A DNA stretch of 64,000 bases, taken from NCBI GenBank assembly GCA_023381535.1, contig JAMCSN010000014.1:62415-126414 (forward strand), written 5' to 3'. A program made the position numbers and the translations under genes. Positions 7,163-17,056 of this stretch are shown in pieces. The notes beneath the pieces were generated by a model, which did no database searches, had not been told where the DNA came from, and saw only the letters and a program-made list of their open reading frames with translations. This DNA comes from Bacteroidota bacterium. GTDB taxonomy: Bacteria; Bacteroidota; Ignavibacteria; Ignavibacteriales; Melioribacteraceae. Every line of letters begins with the position of its first letter. Position 1 is the stretch's first letter.

Positions 7163-8554
7163 TTGGATTTTATCAACGAAAAATATATCAGCGAACTGCT
7201 TGAAGATACTAGACTGAACGATCGGTCGCTTCAGAAAGATATTCTCAAGAGGTCGAGGGAAGCAAAAGGATTAACGCTGAAGGAAAGCGCATCGTTACTT
7301 AATATAACCTCGCCTGATCTGCTTGAAGAACTTTTTCATACGGCGAGGGAAGTGAAAGAAAAAATTTACGGTAACCGACTTGTTTTGTTTGCGCCGCTTT
7401 ATGTAACAAATTCGTGCATCAACAATTGTCTTTATTGTGCATTCAGAAAAGATAACACTTTGTTGAAGCGGAAGACGTTAACAATCGATGAGATAAAATC
7501 GGAAATCGAATTCTTGGTGAGACAAGGGCACAAAAGAGTTTTACTTGTTGCCGGAGAGCATCCCAAGAAATCAAATCTTCAATTCATTCACGATGCAATT
7601 GACGCAATTTATTCTGTTCATATTAACGGCGGGAATATACGAAGGGTAAACGTTAACACTGCACCATTAAGTATCGACGAATTTAAAATTCTCAAAAGTT
7701 TTGGAATTGGAACGTACCAGTGTTTCCAGGAAACTTATCATTACGAAACGTATCAACAGATGCATCCCTCCGGACCGAAACATGATTATTCGTGGCGATT
7801 GTATGCGATGGATCGCGCGCTTCAAGCCGGAATTGATGATGTTGGAATCGGCGCACTATTCGGATTAACCGATTACAAGTTTGAAACTTTAGCTGTATTG
7901 AATCATGCGTTTAATTTAGATGACCGGTTTGGCATCGGTCCCCACACAATTTCTATCCCGCGTCTCGAACCGGCATTCAATGCGCCGCTTTCTCACAAAC
8001 CGCCTTTTGCTGTTGATGATTCCTCTTTCAAGAAATTGTTAGCGGTAATCCGATTAGCCGTACCGTACACGGGAATTATTTTGACGACACGCGAACGGGC
8101 AGAGTTAAGAAGAGAAATGTTTAGTCTTGGTGTTTCGCAAATAAGCGCAGGCAGCAGAACATCGCCTGGCGCTTACAAAGAATCACAAGACAGTATGGAA
8201 GAGTACGAGATGGAACAATTTCAACTCGGGGATCACAGAACATTGGATGAAGTTGTGAAAGATTGCTGCGGACTTGGATTCATGCCCAGCTTCTGTACTG
8301 CTTGTTACCGTTCTTCGAGAACCGGCGACCGTTTTATGGAACTGGCTAAGTCGGGCAACATCGGCAAACTTTGTGTGCCGAATGCTATCTCGACCTTCGA
8401 TGAATATCTGATCGATTATGCATCAGATTCGACAAAAAAAGTTGCGGCTGATTTTATCACAAAAGAAATGGAAAAACTTGAAGGCGTAACTAAAACTAAA
8501 ACTTTGAAAATGCTGGAAAGAGTTGAAGCCGGCGAACGGGATGTTTATTTCTAA
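7163..8554 (+). CDS. hydG: [FeFe]-hydrogenase maturase HydG (tyrosine lyase, radical SAM)
   Basis: HydG cleaves tyrosine to supply CO and CN ligands for the hydrogenase H-cluster. The radical-SAM cysteines are in SCINNCLYC (about residues 90-97). The C-terminal C-x2-C-x22-C motif that carries the second, Fe-Cys-bearing cluster is exact (CTAC near 370, third Cys 23 residues on). That motif separates HydG from the thiamine enzyme ThiH. The start is a TTG at 7163 with GGAG five bases upstream. The nearby ATG at 7158 is in another frame. hydE follows 3 nt after the stop, so the two are co-transcribed. HydF and hydrogenase structural genes are not in the window. Confidence 0.93.
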   Translation: MDFINEKYISELLEDTRLNDRSLQKDILKRSREAKGLTLKESASLLNITSPDLLEELFHTAREVKEKIYGNRLVLFAPLYVTNSCINNCLYCAFRKDNTLLKRKTLTIDEIKSEIEFLVRQGHKRVLLVAGEHPKKSNLQFIHDAIDAIYSVHINGGNIRRVNVNTAPLSIDEFKILKSFGIGTYQCFQETYHYETYQQMHPSGPKHDYSWRLYAMDRALQAGIDDVGIGALFGLTDYKFETLAVLNHAFNLDDRFGIGPHTISIPRLEPAFNAPLSHKPPFAVDDSSFKKLLAVIRLAVPYTGIILTTRERAELRREMFSLGVSQISAGSRTSPGAYKESQDSMEEYEMEQFQLGDHRTLDEVVKDCCGLGFMPSFCTACYRSSRTGDRFMELAKSGNIGKLCVPNAISTFDEYLIDYASDSTKKVAADFITKEMEKLEGVTKTKTLKMLERVEAGERDVYF

Positions 8555-8557
8555 TCC

Positions 8558-9625
8558 ATGATGAACCTTGATAAAATATTGTACAAGGATGAACTGACAA
8601 AGGAAGAAATAATTTTTCTTCTTAACCTTAATGATGTGGGAAGTCAGCAGAAACTTTTCACGCGTGCCGATCAGGTTAGGGCATTGAACTGCGGCAACGA
8701 AGTGCACCTCCGCGGAATTATTGAGTTCTCAAATCACTGTGAGCAAAATTGTTTGTATTGCGGTTTGCGTGAGGATAATTTGTCACTTTCTCGTTATCGA
8801 ATGACGTCGGAAGAAATTATTGAGGCGGCAAAAGTAATTTCCAATCTCGGAATTTTTACTATTGTTCTTCAATCCGGCGAAGATTTTTTCTACGACACTC
8901 ATGAGATTTCGTACATAATATATCAGATCAAACAGCATGCTGATGCTGCCATTACTCTTTGCCTTGGCGAAAGAGGATTTGATGAATACCGTGAATGGAA
9001 AATTGCCGGCGCCGACCGATATTTGCTGAAGCATGAAACTGCAAATCCGAAATCCTATCAAGTATATCATAAGAAGCAGCGACTGATTGAAAGACTGAAC
9101 CACCTTCGGTATTTAAAAACATTGGGGTATCAAATCGGTTCCGGAAACATGATCGGACTGCCGATGCAGACGGTTAATGACATTGCCGACGACATTCTCC
9201 TTTGCAAAGATTTGGATCTTGACATGGCGGCATTTGGACCGTTTATTCCGTCGCCGCACACTCCGTATCAAAACAAAGATGCCGGCGGTGTTGATCTCAC
9301 TTTGCGGACAATCGCTGTTGCGCGTTTGGTTTTAAAAAATGTTCACATCCCGGCAACAACGGCTTTGGCAACACTTGATGAAGACGGCAGGGCAAAAGGT
9401 TTGAATGTTGGTGCGAACGTTGTAATGCCGGATTTAACGCCGAATCCGTACAGACAGTTATACCAAATTTATCCAGATCGAAAATGCATCAATGATAATC
9501 CGCTGCACTGCAAAGCATGTCTGCAATTGCAAATCGAATCGCTCGGTAGAAAAGTTTCGGATGGGCGTGGCGACTCCTTGAAACTCAGCGGCGAACCTTC
9601 GCGTCCACTCTCCAAAATTAATTAA
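8558..9625 (+). CDS. hydE: [FeFe]-hydrogenase maturase HydE (radical SAM)
   Basis: HydE works with HydG and HydF to build the dithiomethylamine-bridged diiron subcluster. Its 355 residues contain the radical-SAM motif CEQNCLYCGL (about residue 61) and a fold that fits HydE/PylB/BioB-type enzymes (SGNMIGLPMQT, FGPFIPSPHTPY). A C-terminal group of cysteines (CINDNPLHCKAC) fits the accessory cluster of HydE. Position right behind hydG supports HydE over PylB. The start could be either Met of MMNL. Confidence 0.9.
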   Translation: MMNLDKILYKDELTKEEIIFLLNLNDVGSQQKLFTRADQVRALNCGNEVHLRGIIEFSNHCEQNCLYCGLREDNLSLSRYRMTSEEIIEAAKVISNLGIFTIVLQSGEDFFYDTHEISYIIYQIKQHADAAITLCLGERGFDEYREWKIAGADRYLLKHETANPKSYQVYHKKQRLIERLNHLRYLKTLGYQIGSGNMIGLPMQTVNDIADDILLCKDLDLDMAAFGPFIPSPHTPYQNKDAGGVDLTLRTIAVARLVLKNVHIPATTALATLDEDGRAKGLNVGANVVMPDLTPNPYRQLYQIYPDRKCINDNPLHCKACLQLQIESLGRKVSDGRGDSLKLSGEPSRPLSKIN

Positions 9626-9695
9626 GCTGTTTCTTACTTCTTCATTTGATTGTATATTTCGCAACAAAATTTTTCAAAAAAATTGAGTCAGTGCT

Positions 9696-10370
9696 ATGGT
9701 TCGCAAATTACAGAGATCATTTTTAGTGTTCGCTTCTCTCATTTTAGTTTTATCGCTTACAAACTGTTCTTCGCGTCAAGCGCGGGAATCGTATGAGTCG
9801 GCAAAGAAATTATTAGACGAAAAAAAATATTCAGAAGCGGTAAAGGAATTCGAAACTGTCGTCAAAGATTACCCGAAAAATGAATATGCCGCCAAGTCGA
9901 TGTATGAACTTGCAAATATTTACGGTCATCAAAACCTACCTGATGTTAAAAAGGAAGACGCTTATCAAAAAGCTGCCGATTATTACCTTAAAGTGGTAAA
10001 TGGATTTCCCGATTTGCCGGAAGCCGGAAAGTGCGCGATGGAATCCGGGAAACTTTATCAAAGTTTGTTGGTACCGAATGTGACGAAAGAAGAATCGTTG
10101 AACAATGCGGTGACTCTTTACAAAAAAGTTGTCGAAAAATATTCCGATTCACCTGATGCTGAGCCGGCTTTGTTCATGATTGGATTTATTCAGGCAAATG
10201 AATTGAAACAAATTGATTCAGCCAAAACCTCTTACCAAACTTTTCTTCAGAAATATCCAAACAGCAAATTGGCAAATTCGGTTAAGTTGGAATTGAATAA
10301 TCTCGGAGTTGCACCGGAAGAAATTCTTAAAAAGCAGACAGAGCAAAAAGCGAGTGGCGGTTCAAAGTAA
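9696..10370 (+). CDS. TPR-repeat outer-membrane lipoprotein (BamD/YbgF-like)
   Basis: A 224-residue protein with a signal peptide and lipobox (LTNC, Cys near residue 24). Helical repeats of the TPR type follow: AKKLLDEKKYSEAVKEFETVV near 38, a YLKVVNGFPDLPEAGK unit, and YQTFLQKYPNSKLANSV near 180. The layout resembles BamD or YbgF/CpoB scaffolds but is too short for a full BamD match, so only the class is named. The DUF58 gene overlaps its 3' end. Confidence 0.75.
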   Translation: MVRKLQRSFLVFASLILVLSLTNCSSRQARESYESAKKLLDEKKYSEAVKEFETVVKDYPKNEYAAKSMYELANIYGHQNLPDVKKEDAYQKAADYYLKVVNGFPDLPEAGKCAMESGKLYQSLLVPNVTKEESLNNAVTLYKKVVEKYSDSPDAEPALFMIGFIQANELKQIDSAKTSYQTFLQKYPNSKLANSVKLELNNLGVAPEEILKKQTEQKASGGSK

Positions 10371-11262
10371 AGATTTCAAAAAATATTTAGACCCGGTCGT
10401 AATATCGAAACTGAAAACCCTCGAGCTGCGCGCTCGCATGGTGGTTGAAGGTTTTATGGTCGGGTTACATCGGAGTCCATACCACGGATTCAGCGTGGAG
10501 TTCAGCGAGCACCGTCCTTACATGCAAGGCGATTCTCTGAAAAACGTTGATTGGAAAGTTTACGCAAAGAGTGAAAAATTTTTCATTAAGCAGTTCGAAG
10601 AAGAAACAAATCTTGTCAGCCACATTTTTATTGATGCAAGCAAGTCGATGGATTACAAACACACCTCGAAAGTGACTAAGCTCGATTACGCAATAACTCT
10701 TGCCGCCGCGCTTTCTTATATTATGATCAATCAGCAAGATTCTGTTGGACTTTCAGTTTTCTCCGATACAATTCATAATTATTTACCGCCCAAATCGAAT
10801 CGCGTTTATCTGAAAACTCTTCTTTCGGCATTAAACGAAATTCAACCGAAGGGAACGACTACAACTTCCAAATGTTTGGATTCGGTTGCAGAGAAAATTA
10901 AGAAACGTGGATTGACGATTATCATCTCGGATTTTTTCGATGACATCAATTCGATAATGACTGCTCTCAAGCATATTTACTTCAAGAAGAATGAAGTGAT
11001 AGTTTTTCAAATCTTGGATCCGATCGAAAAGAGTTTTGGTTTTGATAGAGATGCAATTTTTGTTGACGTTGAAACCGGCGAACAGATAACCACGCAGCCG
11101 CATCAGATCCAGCGTGCTTACCAAGAAGCGATGCATGAATATTTGAACAAACTAAAGAGCGAATGTTTGAATTACGGAATCGAATATAACCTTGTCGAAA
11201 CCAGCCAGCCGTTTGATAAAGCACTGATGAGCTATTTCTCGAAGCGAAGTAAGCTTAATTAA
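10354..11262 (+). CDS. DUF58 / von Willebrand A-like domain protein
   Basis: About 302 residues with the DUF58 block HRSPYHGFSVEFSEHRPYMQGDSLKNVDW (residues about 30-60; only its pattern is needed here) and a vWA-like region with IFIDASKSM (MIDAS-type DxSxS). Such proteins usually sit beside MoxR AAA ATPases and are implicated in maturation of other complexes, but no MoxR gene is present here. The GTG at 10354 overlaps the lipoprotein gene by 17 nt. An ATG at 10309 in the same frame would overlap it by 62 nt. The stop overlaps that of the convergent mutase gene. Confidence 0.8.
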   Translation: MAVQSKDFKKYLDPVVISKLKTLELRARMVVEGFMVGLHRSPYHGFSVEFSEHRPYMQGDSLKNVDWKVYAKSEKFFIKQFEEETNLVSHIFIDASKSMDYKHTSKVTKLDYAITLAAALSYIMINQQDSVGLSVFSDTIHNYLPPKSNRVYLKTLLSALNEIQPKGTTTTSKCLDSVAEKIKKRGLTIIISDFFDDINSIMTALKHIYFKKNEVIVFQILDPIEKSFGFDRDAIFVDVETGEQITTQPHQIQRAYQEAMHEYLNKLKSECLNYGIEYNLVETSQPFDKALMSYFSKRSKLN

Positions 11263-12602
11263 ATAATCTCACCCACATATTTCTCAGCTAAACTTTCTGC
11301 AAGCTCTTTTGTCCCGGCTTCAACTATGCAGCGAATTATCGGTTCAGTATTCGATTTGCGAAAATGTACCCAGTGATCGGTGAAATCGATTCGCAATCCG
11401 TCCTCCAAGTAAATCTTTTCTGACCTATATTTTTCGATCAGCAAACGTATTACATCGTCTGGATTTTTTGAACCCAACTCAATCTTTTTCTTCACAATGA
11501 AATATTGCGGCAATAATTTTTTCAACTCGCTCATCTTTCCGCCGAATTCGAGAAGATGCTGAAGCATTATCACGGTTCCCGTTAATGCATCTCTGCCGAA
11601 AACTACCTTTGGAAGTATAACACCTCCGCTTCCTTCACCGCCGATTACCGCGTTAACCTCTTTCATTTTCTTCACAACGTTAGCTTCGCCAACCGGTGAG
11701 CGGAAAACTTTACATTGAAATTCTTTCGCAACATCATCAACCGCACGCGTTGTGGAAAGATTCACAACAACGTTTCCTTTTTTCTTCGAAAGGTAAAATT
11801 TCACGGCTTGCGTAATCGTGTTCTCTTCGCCGAACGGTTCTCCTTTTTCTGTGATGAGAACTAATCGGTCAACATCAGGATCAACAACAATTCCAATATC
11901 TGCTTTATGTTTTTTTACTGCGCGCATCGTTGCGGTTAAATTCTCCGGTATCGGTTCCGGCAGACGGGGGAAAATTCCGGACTTCTCGCAATTCATTTCG
12001 ATCACTTGACAACCTAATTTCTTCATCAGCTTCGGCATCGCGTAAGAACCGGCGCCGTTGACACAATCGAGTAGCACTTTGAACTTTCTTCTCTTGATTT
12101 TAGGAACATTGATGTAATTCATTTTCAGTACAGCATCTATGTGATCTTCCAATCCTTTCACATATTTTGTTGTGGTGCCAAGCTTATCCCATGCAACAAA
12201 TTTTCTATTCTGATCGTCAAGCTTTATCATCATCTCAACATTTTCTTCAGGTGTCATAAACTCGCCATGCCGGTTCAAAAGTTTAAGCGCGTTCCATTCA
12301 TTTGGATTGTGACTAGCTGAAAGCTGAATTCCTCCGGCGGCTTTCAATTTCTTCACGTTGAACAAAACTGTTGGAGTTGGACAAATGCCGATATCGATTA
12401 CATCGTTGCCTTTTGCCATTAGTGTGCCGATTACAATGTTGCGAACCATTTCTCCGGTAATTCTTCCGTCGCTTCCGACCACAATTTTTCCTTTGCCGCA
12501 AAAATCAGCATAAGCAGAAGTATATTTCACAAGCACATCCGGATCCAATCCGTCGCCAACTATTCCGCGTACACCGGAAATACTAACCATCAAAGTGGGC
12601 AT
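11259..12602 (-). CDS. glmM: Phosphohexomutase, probably phosphoglucosamine mutase
   Basis: This alpha-D-phosphohexomutase interconverts hexose 6- and 1-phosphates. The likely product is GlcN-1-P for cell-wall UDP-GlcNAc. The phospho-Ser loop is SASHNPNEWNALK (about residue 90), the Mg site DPDVDR (about 230), the sugar loop GGEGSGGVI (about 320) and the phosphate loop RKSNTEPIIR near the end. GEGSGG rather than the GEQSGH of typical bacterial GlmM leaves phosphomannomutase/phosphoglucomutase possible. The ATG at 12602 has GGAGGAG directly upstream. An open frame extends 11 codons further but lacks such a site. Confidence 0.8.
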   Translation of the reverse strand: MPTLMVSISGVRGIVGDGLDPDVLVKYTSAYADFCGKGKIVVGSDGRITGEMVRNIVIGTLMAKGNDVIDIGICPTPTVLFNVKKLKAAGGIQLSASHNPNEWNALKLLNRHGEFMTPEENVEMMIKLDDQNRKFVAWDKLGTTTKYVKGLEDHIDAVLKMNYINVPKIKRRKFKVLLDCVNGAGSYAMPKLMKKLGCQVIEMNCEKSGIFPRLPEPIPENLTATMRAVKKHKADIGIVVDPDVDRLVLITEKGEPFGEENTITQAVKFYLSKKKGNVVVNLSTTRAVDDVAKEFQCKVFRSPVGEANVVKKMKEVNAVIGGEGSGGVILPKVVFGRDALTGTVIMLQHLLEFGGKMSELKKLLPQYFIVKKKIELGSKNPDDVIRLLIEKYRSEKIYLEDGLRIDFTDHWVHFRKSNTEPIIRCIVEAGTKELAESLAEKYVGEII

Positions 12603-12737
12603 TTCTCCTCCAGAACTTTTGTTTCCCGGAATCAAATTTAGTTATGCAGATGCTAAAAAGTAACATAAAAGGTGTGAAAGTCAGATCGGAATTATTTTCC
12701 GAATACTGCTTTACTTTGAAGGGTATAGATTAATTTT

Positions 12738-13823
12738 TTACGAACGCAAGAATTTGGAAATTGCCTCGTTAAGTTGATCGAACTCTATCAAGAATGCATC
12801 GTGTCCGTGAATGGATTTTATCTCAAAGTATTCGGTACCGGGTATTGCGGCTGCTATTTCTTTTTGTTCTGTTGCCGGATAAAGAATGTCGGTATCAATC
12901 CCGATGCATAAAGTTTTAGCTCGAATTTTTCTCAATGTCTCATCAATCGTCCCGCGTCCTTTGGAAACGTCGTGCAGATCCATGGCGCGTGTTATATAAA
13001 CGTATGTGTTCGCGTCAAATCGATTTACAAGTTTCTCACCTTGGTAATGGAGATAGCTTGCAATCTGGTATAAAGGTTTAGCAGAATTGCGGCTGTTTGT
13101 TTTTATCTCTCTGCCGAATTTTTTTTCAAAACTGATTTGAGAACGGTACGTCATCATCGCTAACATTCGTGCGGTTGATAAACCGTTTGTTGGTTGATCG
13201 TCATAAAAACCGTTTTTGTATTCCGGATCATCAAAGATTGCTTTGCGTTGGATTTCATTCAACCCAATTGCCCACGCAGAATGTTTTGCCGAAGTGGCGA
13301 TTGGAATTATCGTTTCAACAAAATCTGGAAACAACAGCGCCCACTCGAGCGTTTGCATTCCGCCGAGCGATCCGCCGGTAACAGTTAACAATTTTTTCAC
13401 GCCAAGGGACTTCAAAAGTTCATGCTGAAGTTTTACCATATCGCGGACAGTCATTTGCGGAAAGTTGGCTGCATAATTTTTGCCGGTTTCCGGGTTTATC
13501 GAAGTTGGTCCGGTTGTGCCGTAACAACTGCCCAAAAAGTTTGAGCAAACAATAAAATGTTTCGACGGATCGAACGCTTTGCCTTCTCCGATAACGCCGT
13601 CCCACCAGCCAGGCACCTCTGAAGTGTTGTTATAGTTCGATGCATGTGAGCTGCCGGTCAGCGCATGACAAATCAAAACTGCGTTTGTTCCATCGCTATT
13701 TAGCGTACCGTACGTTTCATAGGCAACATTAACCGATTTTACCTCTGCGCCGGATTCGAACCGAAATTTTTCCAGCTCAAAAATTTTGTATGTCTGTTGA
13801 GAATTAATTTTTACTGCTTCCAT
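12738..13823 (-). CDS. metX: Homoserine O-acetyltransferase MetX
   Basis: It activates homoserine as O-acetylhomoserine (or O-succinyl) for direct sulfhydrylation by MetY. The alpha/beta-hydrolase triad is visible: nucleophile Ser in GGSLGGMQTLEWA (about residue 150), Asp in IDTDILYP (about 310) and His in HGHDAFLIE (about 345). It is the third gene of metY-lysC-metX. The ATG at 13823 falls just after the lysC stop. An in-frame ATG at 13838 would overlap lysC by 11 nt and is a possible alternative. Substrate choice between acetyl- and succinyl-CoA cannot be read safely from sequence alone. Confidence 0.92.
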   Translation of the reverse strand: MEAVKINSQQTYKIFELEKFRFESGAEVKSVNVAYETYGTLNSDGTNAVLICHALTGSSHASNYNNTSEVPGWWDGVIGEGKAFDPSKHFIVCSNFLGSCYGTTGPTSINPETGKNYAANFPQMTVRDMVKLQHELLKSLGVKKLLTVTGGSLGGMQTLEWALLFPDFVETIIPIATSAKHSAWAIGLNEIQRKAIFDDPEYKNGFYDDQPTNGLSTARMLAMMTYRSQISFEKKFGREIKTNSRNSAKPLYQIASYLHYQGEKLVNRFDANTYVYITRAMDLHDVSKGRGTIDETLRKIRAKTLCIGIDTDILYPATEQKEIAAAIPGTEYFEIKSIHGHDAFLIEFDQLNEAISKFLRS

Positions 13824-13827
13824 GTTA

Positions 13828-15237
13828 TTATGCAACATTTGTGTTTATAAATTCGTTCAAGAAAGTGCTGTGGATTGCGCCTACAACTTTTTCCACTTCC
13901 GTTTCCGCAAATAGGAAGGAGTGATTTCTTCCTTCCGAACATGAGAAGAATAAAATATTTTTGAAATGATTTGCCTCAATCGTTCTAAAAATCTTGTTCA
14001 TCGTTTCAATTTGGTTATCGCTGTTGTTGCCGATAATCGAAACTAGGCAGAGACTATTCCGCAGATTAATGTTGCCGATCAGTCTATCATCCAATTCGTT
14101 TTTCAACTTGTCGCGAATTTCGTCAATCAGCCCGATGGATTTTTTTGTATGCGTGAGAACGGAAATGCTTCTTTGCGAAATCGAATAATTGAAAAAGATC
14201 GACGGCCATTTCTGATGTTTAAGAATCCTCACAATTCTTTCAAGTAAATGAGTATCGGAATCCAATGCAAGATTGCTGAGCGTAATCAGCGAAAGATCTT
14301 CCATGTGAGTGACCGACTTAATGCTGTATGGATTTCCTTCCGGTTCATTGTTTATCAGCGTTCCTTCAAACTCCGGCTGAAAAGTATTTAGCACAAGCAC
14401 CGGAATATTTTTAAACTTCACCGGCTCCATCGCTTTTGGAAAAATTACTTTCGCACCGAGGAATGCAAGCTCGGCTGCGTCTTGATAGCTCAAAGTTTTG
14501 AGAGGAATTGCATCTGAGACCAGACGCGGATCGGCAGTTAAAATGCCGTCCACGTCCGTCCAGATTTCAATCACGTCTGCGTTTAATGCACTGCCGACAA
14601 TCGTTGCCGTATAATCCGAGCCGCTTCTGCCGAGAGTTGTAGATTCGCCTTTTGAAGTTGAACCGGTAAAACCATTCAGCACTTCAACACAATCTCTATT
14701 CGAATCTCTTAACGCTTTCGCGAGAAGTTTGCCGGTTGTGTCATAATCGACTTCCGCCTGACCAAAGTTATCATTGGTCCGGATCAGTTTACCGGCATCA
14801 ACTATTTTTGATTTGATGCCGGCGCTGTTCAAAACGGATGCGAGTATTATTTGCGACAATCGTTCTCCGGTTGATATTATGGAATCCGAAACACGCGCAG
14901 AGTATTCTTGCAGAAAGAAAATGCTTTCAAGTTTCAACTCAAGTTCGTTAAGAATTAGATCGATCTTCGATTTTGTGTCGTTCTGAAATTCTTCCACAAC
15001 CAATTCGTGAATGAAATCATAATGCCGCGACTTAATTTCTGCAAAGATTTTTTTGTATTCGGGATTTCTCTTGCTCGCGTATTCAACCGAATTTATAAGC
15101 TGATCTGTTACATTTGCCAACGCCGAAATCACAACAACGATTTTATCTTCCTTTAATTTTTGAGAGATTATCTGTACAACGTTTCGGAAACTCTCAACTG
15201 TTCCGACCGATGTTCCGCCAAATTTTAATACTCTCAT
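13828..15237 (-). CDS. lysC: Aspartate kinase (monofunctional, ACT domains)
   Basis: It phosphorylates aspartate, the entry step to Met, Thr and Lys. The N-terminal KFGGTSVG motif marks the aspartokinase fold. TTLGRSGSDYTATIVG (about residue 205) is the substrate and ATP region. The C-terminal 150 residues form tandem ACT domains, which usually bind an inhibitory amino acid. At 469 residues it lacks a fused homoserine dehydrogenase. The ATG at 15237 has GAGGAG upstream and starts 13 nt after the metY stop. Its place between metY and metX suggests a kinase dedicated to methionine supply. Confidence 0.92.
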   Translation of the reverse strand: MRVLKFGGTSVGTVESFRNVVQIISQKLKEDKIVVVISALANVTDQLINSVEYASKRNPEYKKIFAEIKSRHYDFIHELVVEEFQNDTKSKIDLILNELELKLESIFFLQEYSARVSDSIISTGERLSQIILASVLNSAGIKSKIVDAGKLIRTNDNFGQAEVDYDTTGKLLAKALRDSNRDCVEVLNGFTGSTSKGESTTLGRSGSDYTATIVGSALNADVIEIWTDVDGILTADPRLVSDAIPLKTLSYQDAAELAFLGAKVIFPKAMEPVKFKNIPVLVLNTFQPEFEGTLINNEPEGNPYSIKSVTHMEDLSLITLSNLALDSDTHLLERIVRILKHQKWPSIFFNYSISQRSISVLTHTKKSIGLIDEIRDKLKNELDDRLIGNINLRNSLCLVSIIGNNSDNQIETMNKIFRTIEANHFKNILFFSCSEGRNHSFLFAETEVEKVVGAIHSTFLNEFINTNVA

Positions 15238-15250
15238 TTTTTTCTCCTCG

Positions 15251-16631
<1,381 letters not shown>

Positions 16632-16658
16632 TTTGATTGTTTAATTATTTTGTCAATT

Positions 16659-16754
16659 TTACCCATCACGGTTATGATATAGCATATCCATCATGCACAT
16701 CATTATGTCCATCATGGTATAAATAATCGGTAATATGTTTTTTGCTGTGTTCAT
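16659..16754 (-). CDS. Methionine-rich leader peptide 2 of the metY operon
   Basis: A 31-codon ORF (ATG at 16754, TAA at 16659-16661) preceded by AGGG. Seven of residues 14-24 are Met, in the order MMDIMMCMMDM, with one Cys codon inside the run. It begins 17 nt downstream of attenuator terminator 1, and its own terminator follows about 28 nt after its stop. The Met codons lie just upstream of the segment that competes with the terminator. This is the arrangement of trp/his-type leader peptides, here with Met as the sensed amino acid. The function is inferred from layout. Confidence 0.82.
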   Translation of the reverse strand: MNTAKNILPIIYTMMDIMMCMMDMLYHNRDG

Positions 16755-16770
16755 TGAATCCCTATAAAAC

Positions 16771-16804
16771 AAAAAAGCCCTTCAAGTTTTTCCTGAAGGG
16801 CTTT
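16771..16804 (-). terminator. Attenuator terminator 1, between the two leader ORFs
   Basis: On the minus strand AAAGCCCTTCA (16794-16804) pairs with TGAAGGGCTTT (16774-16784), and the loop region adds two more pairs, with U-rich sequence after the stem. Its 5' arm GCCCTTC (16795-16801) is complementary to GAAGGGC in leader ORF 1 (16838-16844), so terminator and antiterminator exclude each other. Confidence 0.9.
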
Positions 16805-16825
16805 GAATTTTTTATTTTCGGTCAG

Positions 16826-16927
16826 TTATAAAGCATTGCCCTTCGTATTAAACGACATCATCATCATCATAGCCATCATACACATTGCGATTTCTTTGGC
16901 TGATATATTTAATACGAAGTTTTTCAT
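16826..16927 (-). CDS. Methionine-rich leader peptide 1 of the metY operon
   Basis: A 33-codon ORF (ATG at 16927, TAA at 16826-16828) starting about 18 nt after the predicted transcription start. Residues 15-24 read MCMMAMMMMM, so eight of ten are Met and one is Cys. The Met codons sit between two perfect 12-nt inverted arms, CTTCGTATTAAA (minus strand, 16908-16919) and TTTAATACGAAG (16841-16852). The second arm continues into GAAGGGC, which can pair with the terminator 5' arm. The stop codon lies 9 nt past that segment, so a terminating ribosome would cover it. Confidence 0.87.
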   Translation of the reverse strand: MKNFVLNISAKEIAMCMMAMMMMMSFNTKGNAL

Positions 16928-16951
16928 TGTTCTGTTTTTTCAGTTGCGGCA

Positions 16952-16980
16952 AATATAATTTGCGAAAGTCCGTTTGTCAA
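16952..16980 (-). promoter_or_regulatory. Sigma-70 type promoter of the metY leader, with palindrome over the -10
   Basis: On the minus strand TTGACA (16975-16980) and TATATT (16952-16957) are separated by 17 bp. Transcription would start near 16945. A perfect 15-bp palindrome with arms GCAAAT/ATTTGC (16949-16963) spans the -10 and could be a repressor site, or chance in AT-rich DNA. Confidence 0.75.
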
Positions 16981-17056
16981 ATGATTTTTTTGAATATGCA
17001 AAATTTTTATACGATTTTCTGATTGGATAAATTTTACGCTTAACCGAAAGTTTCAA

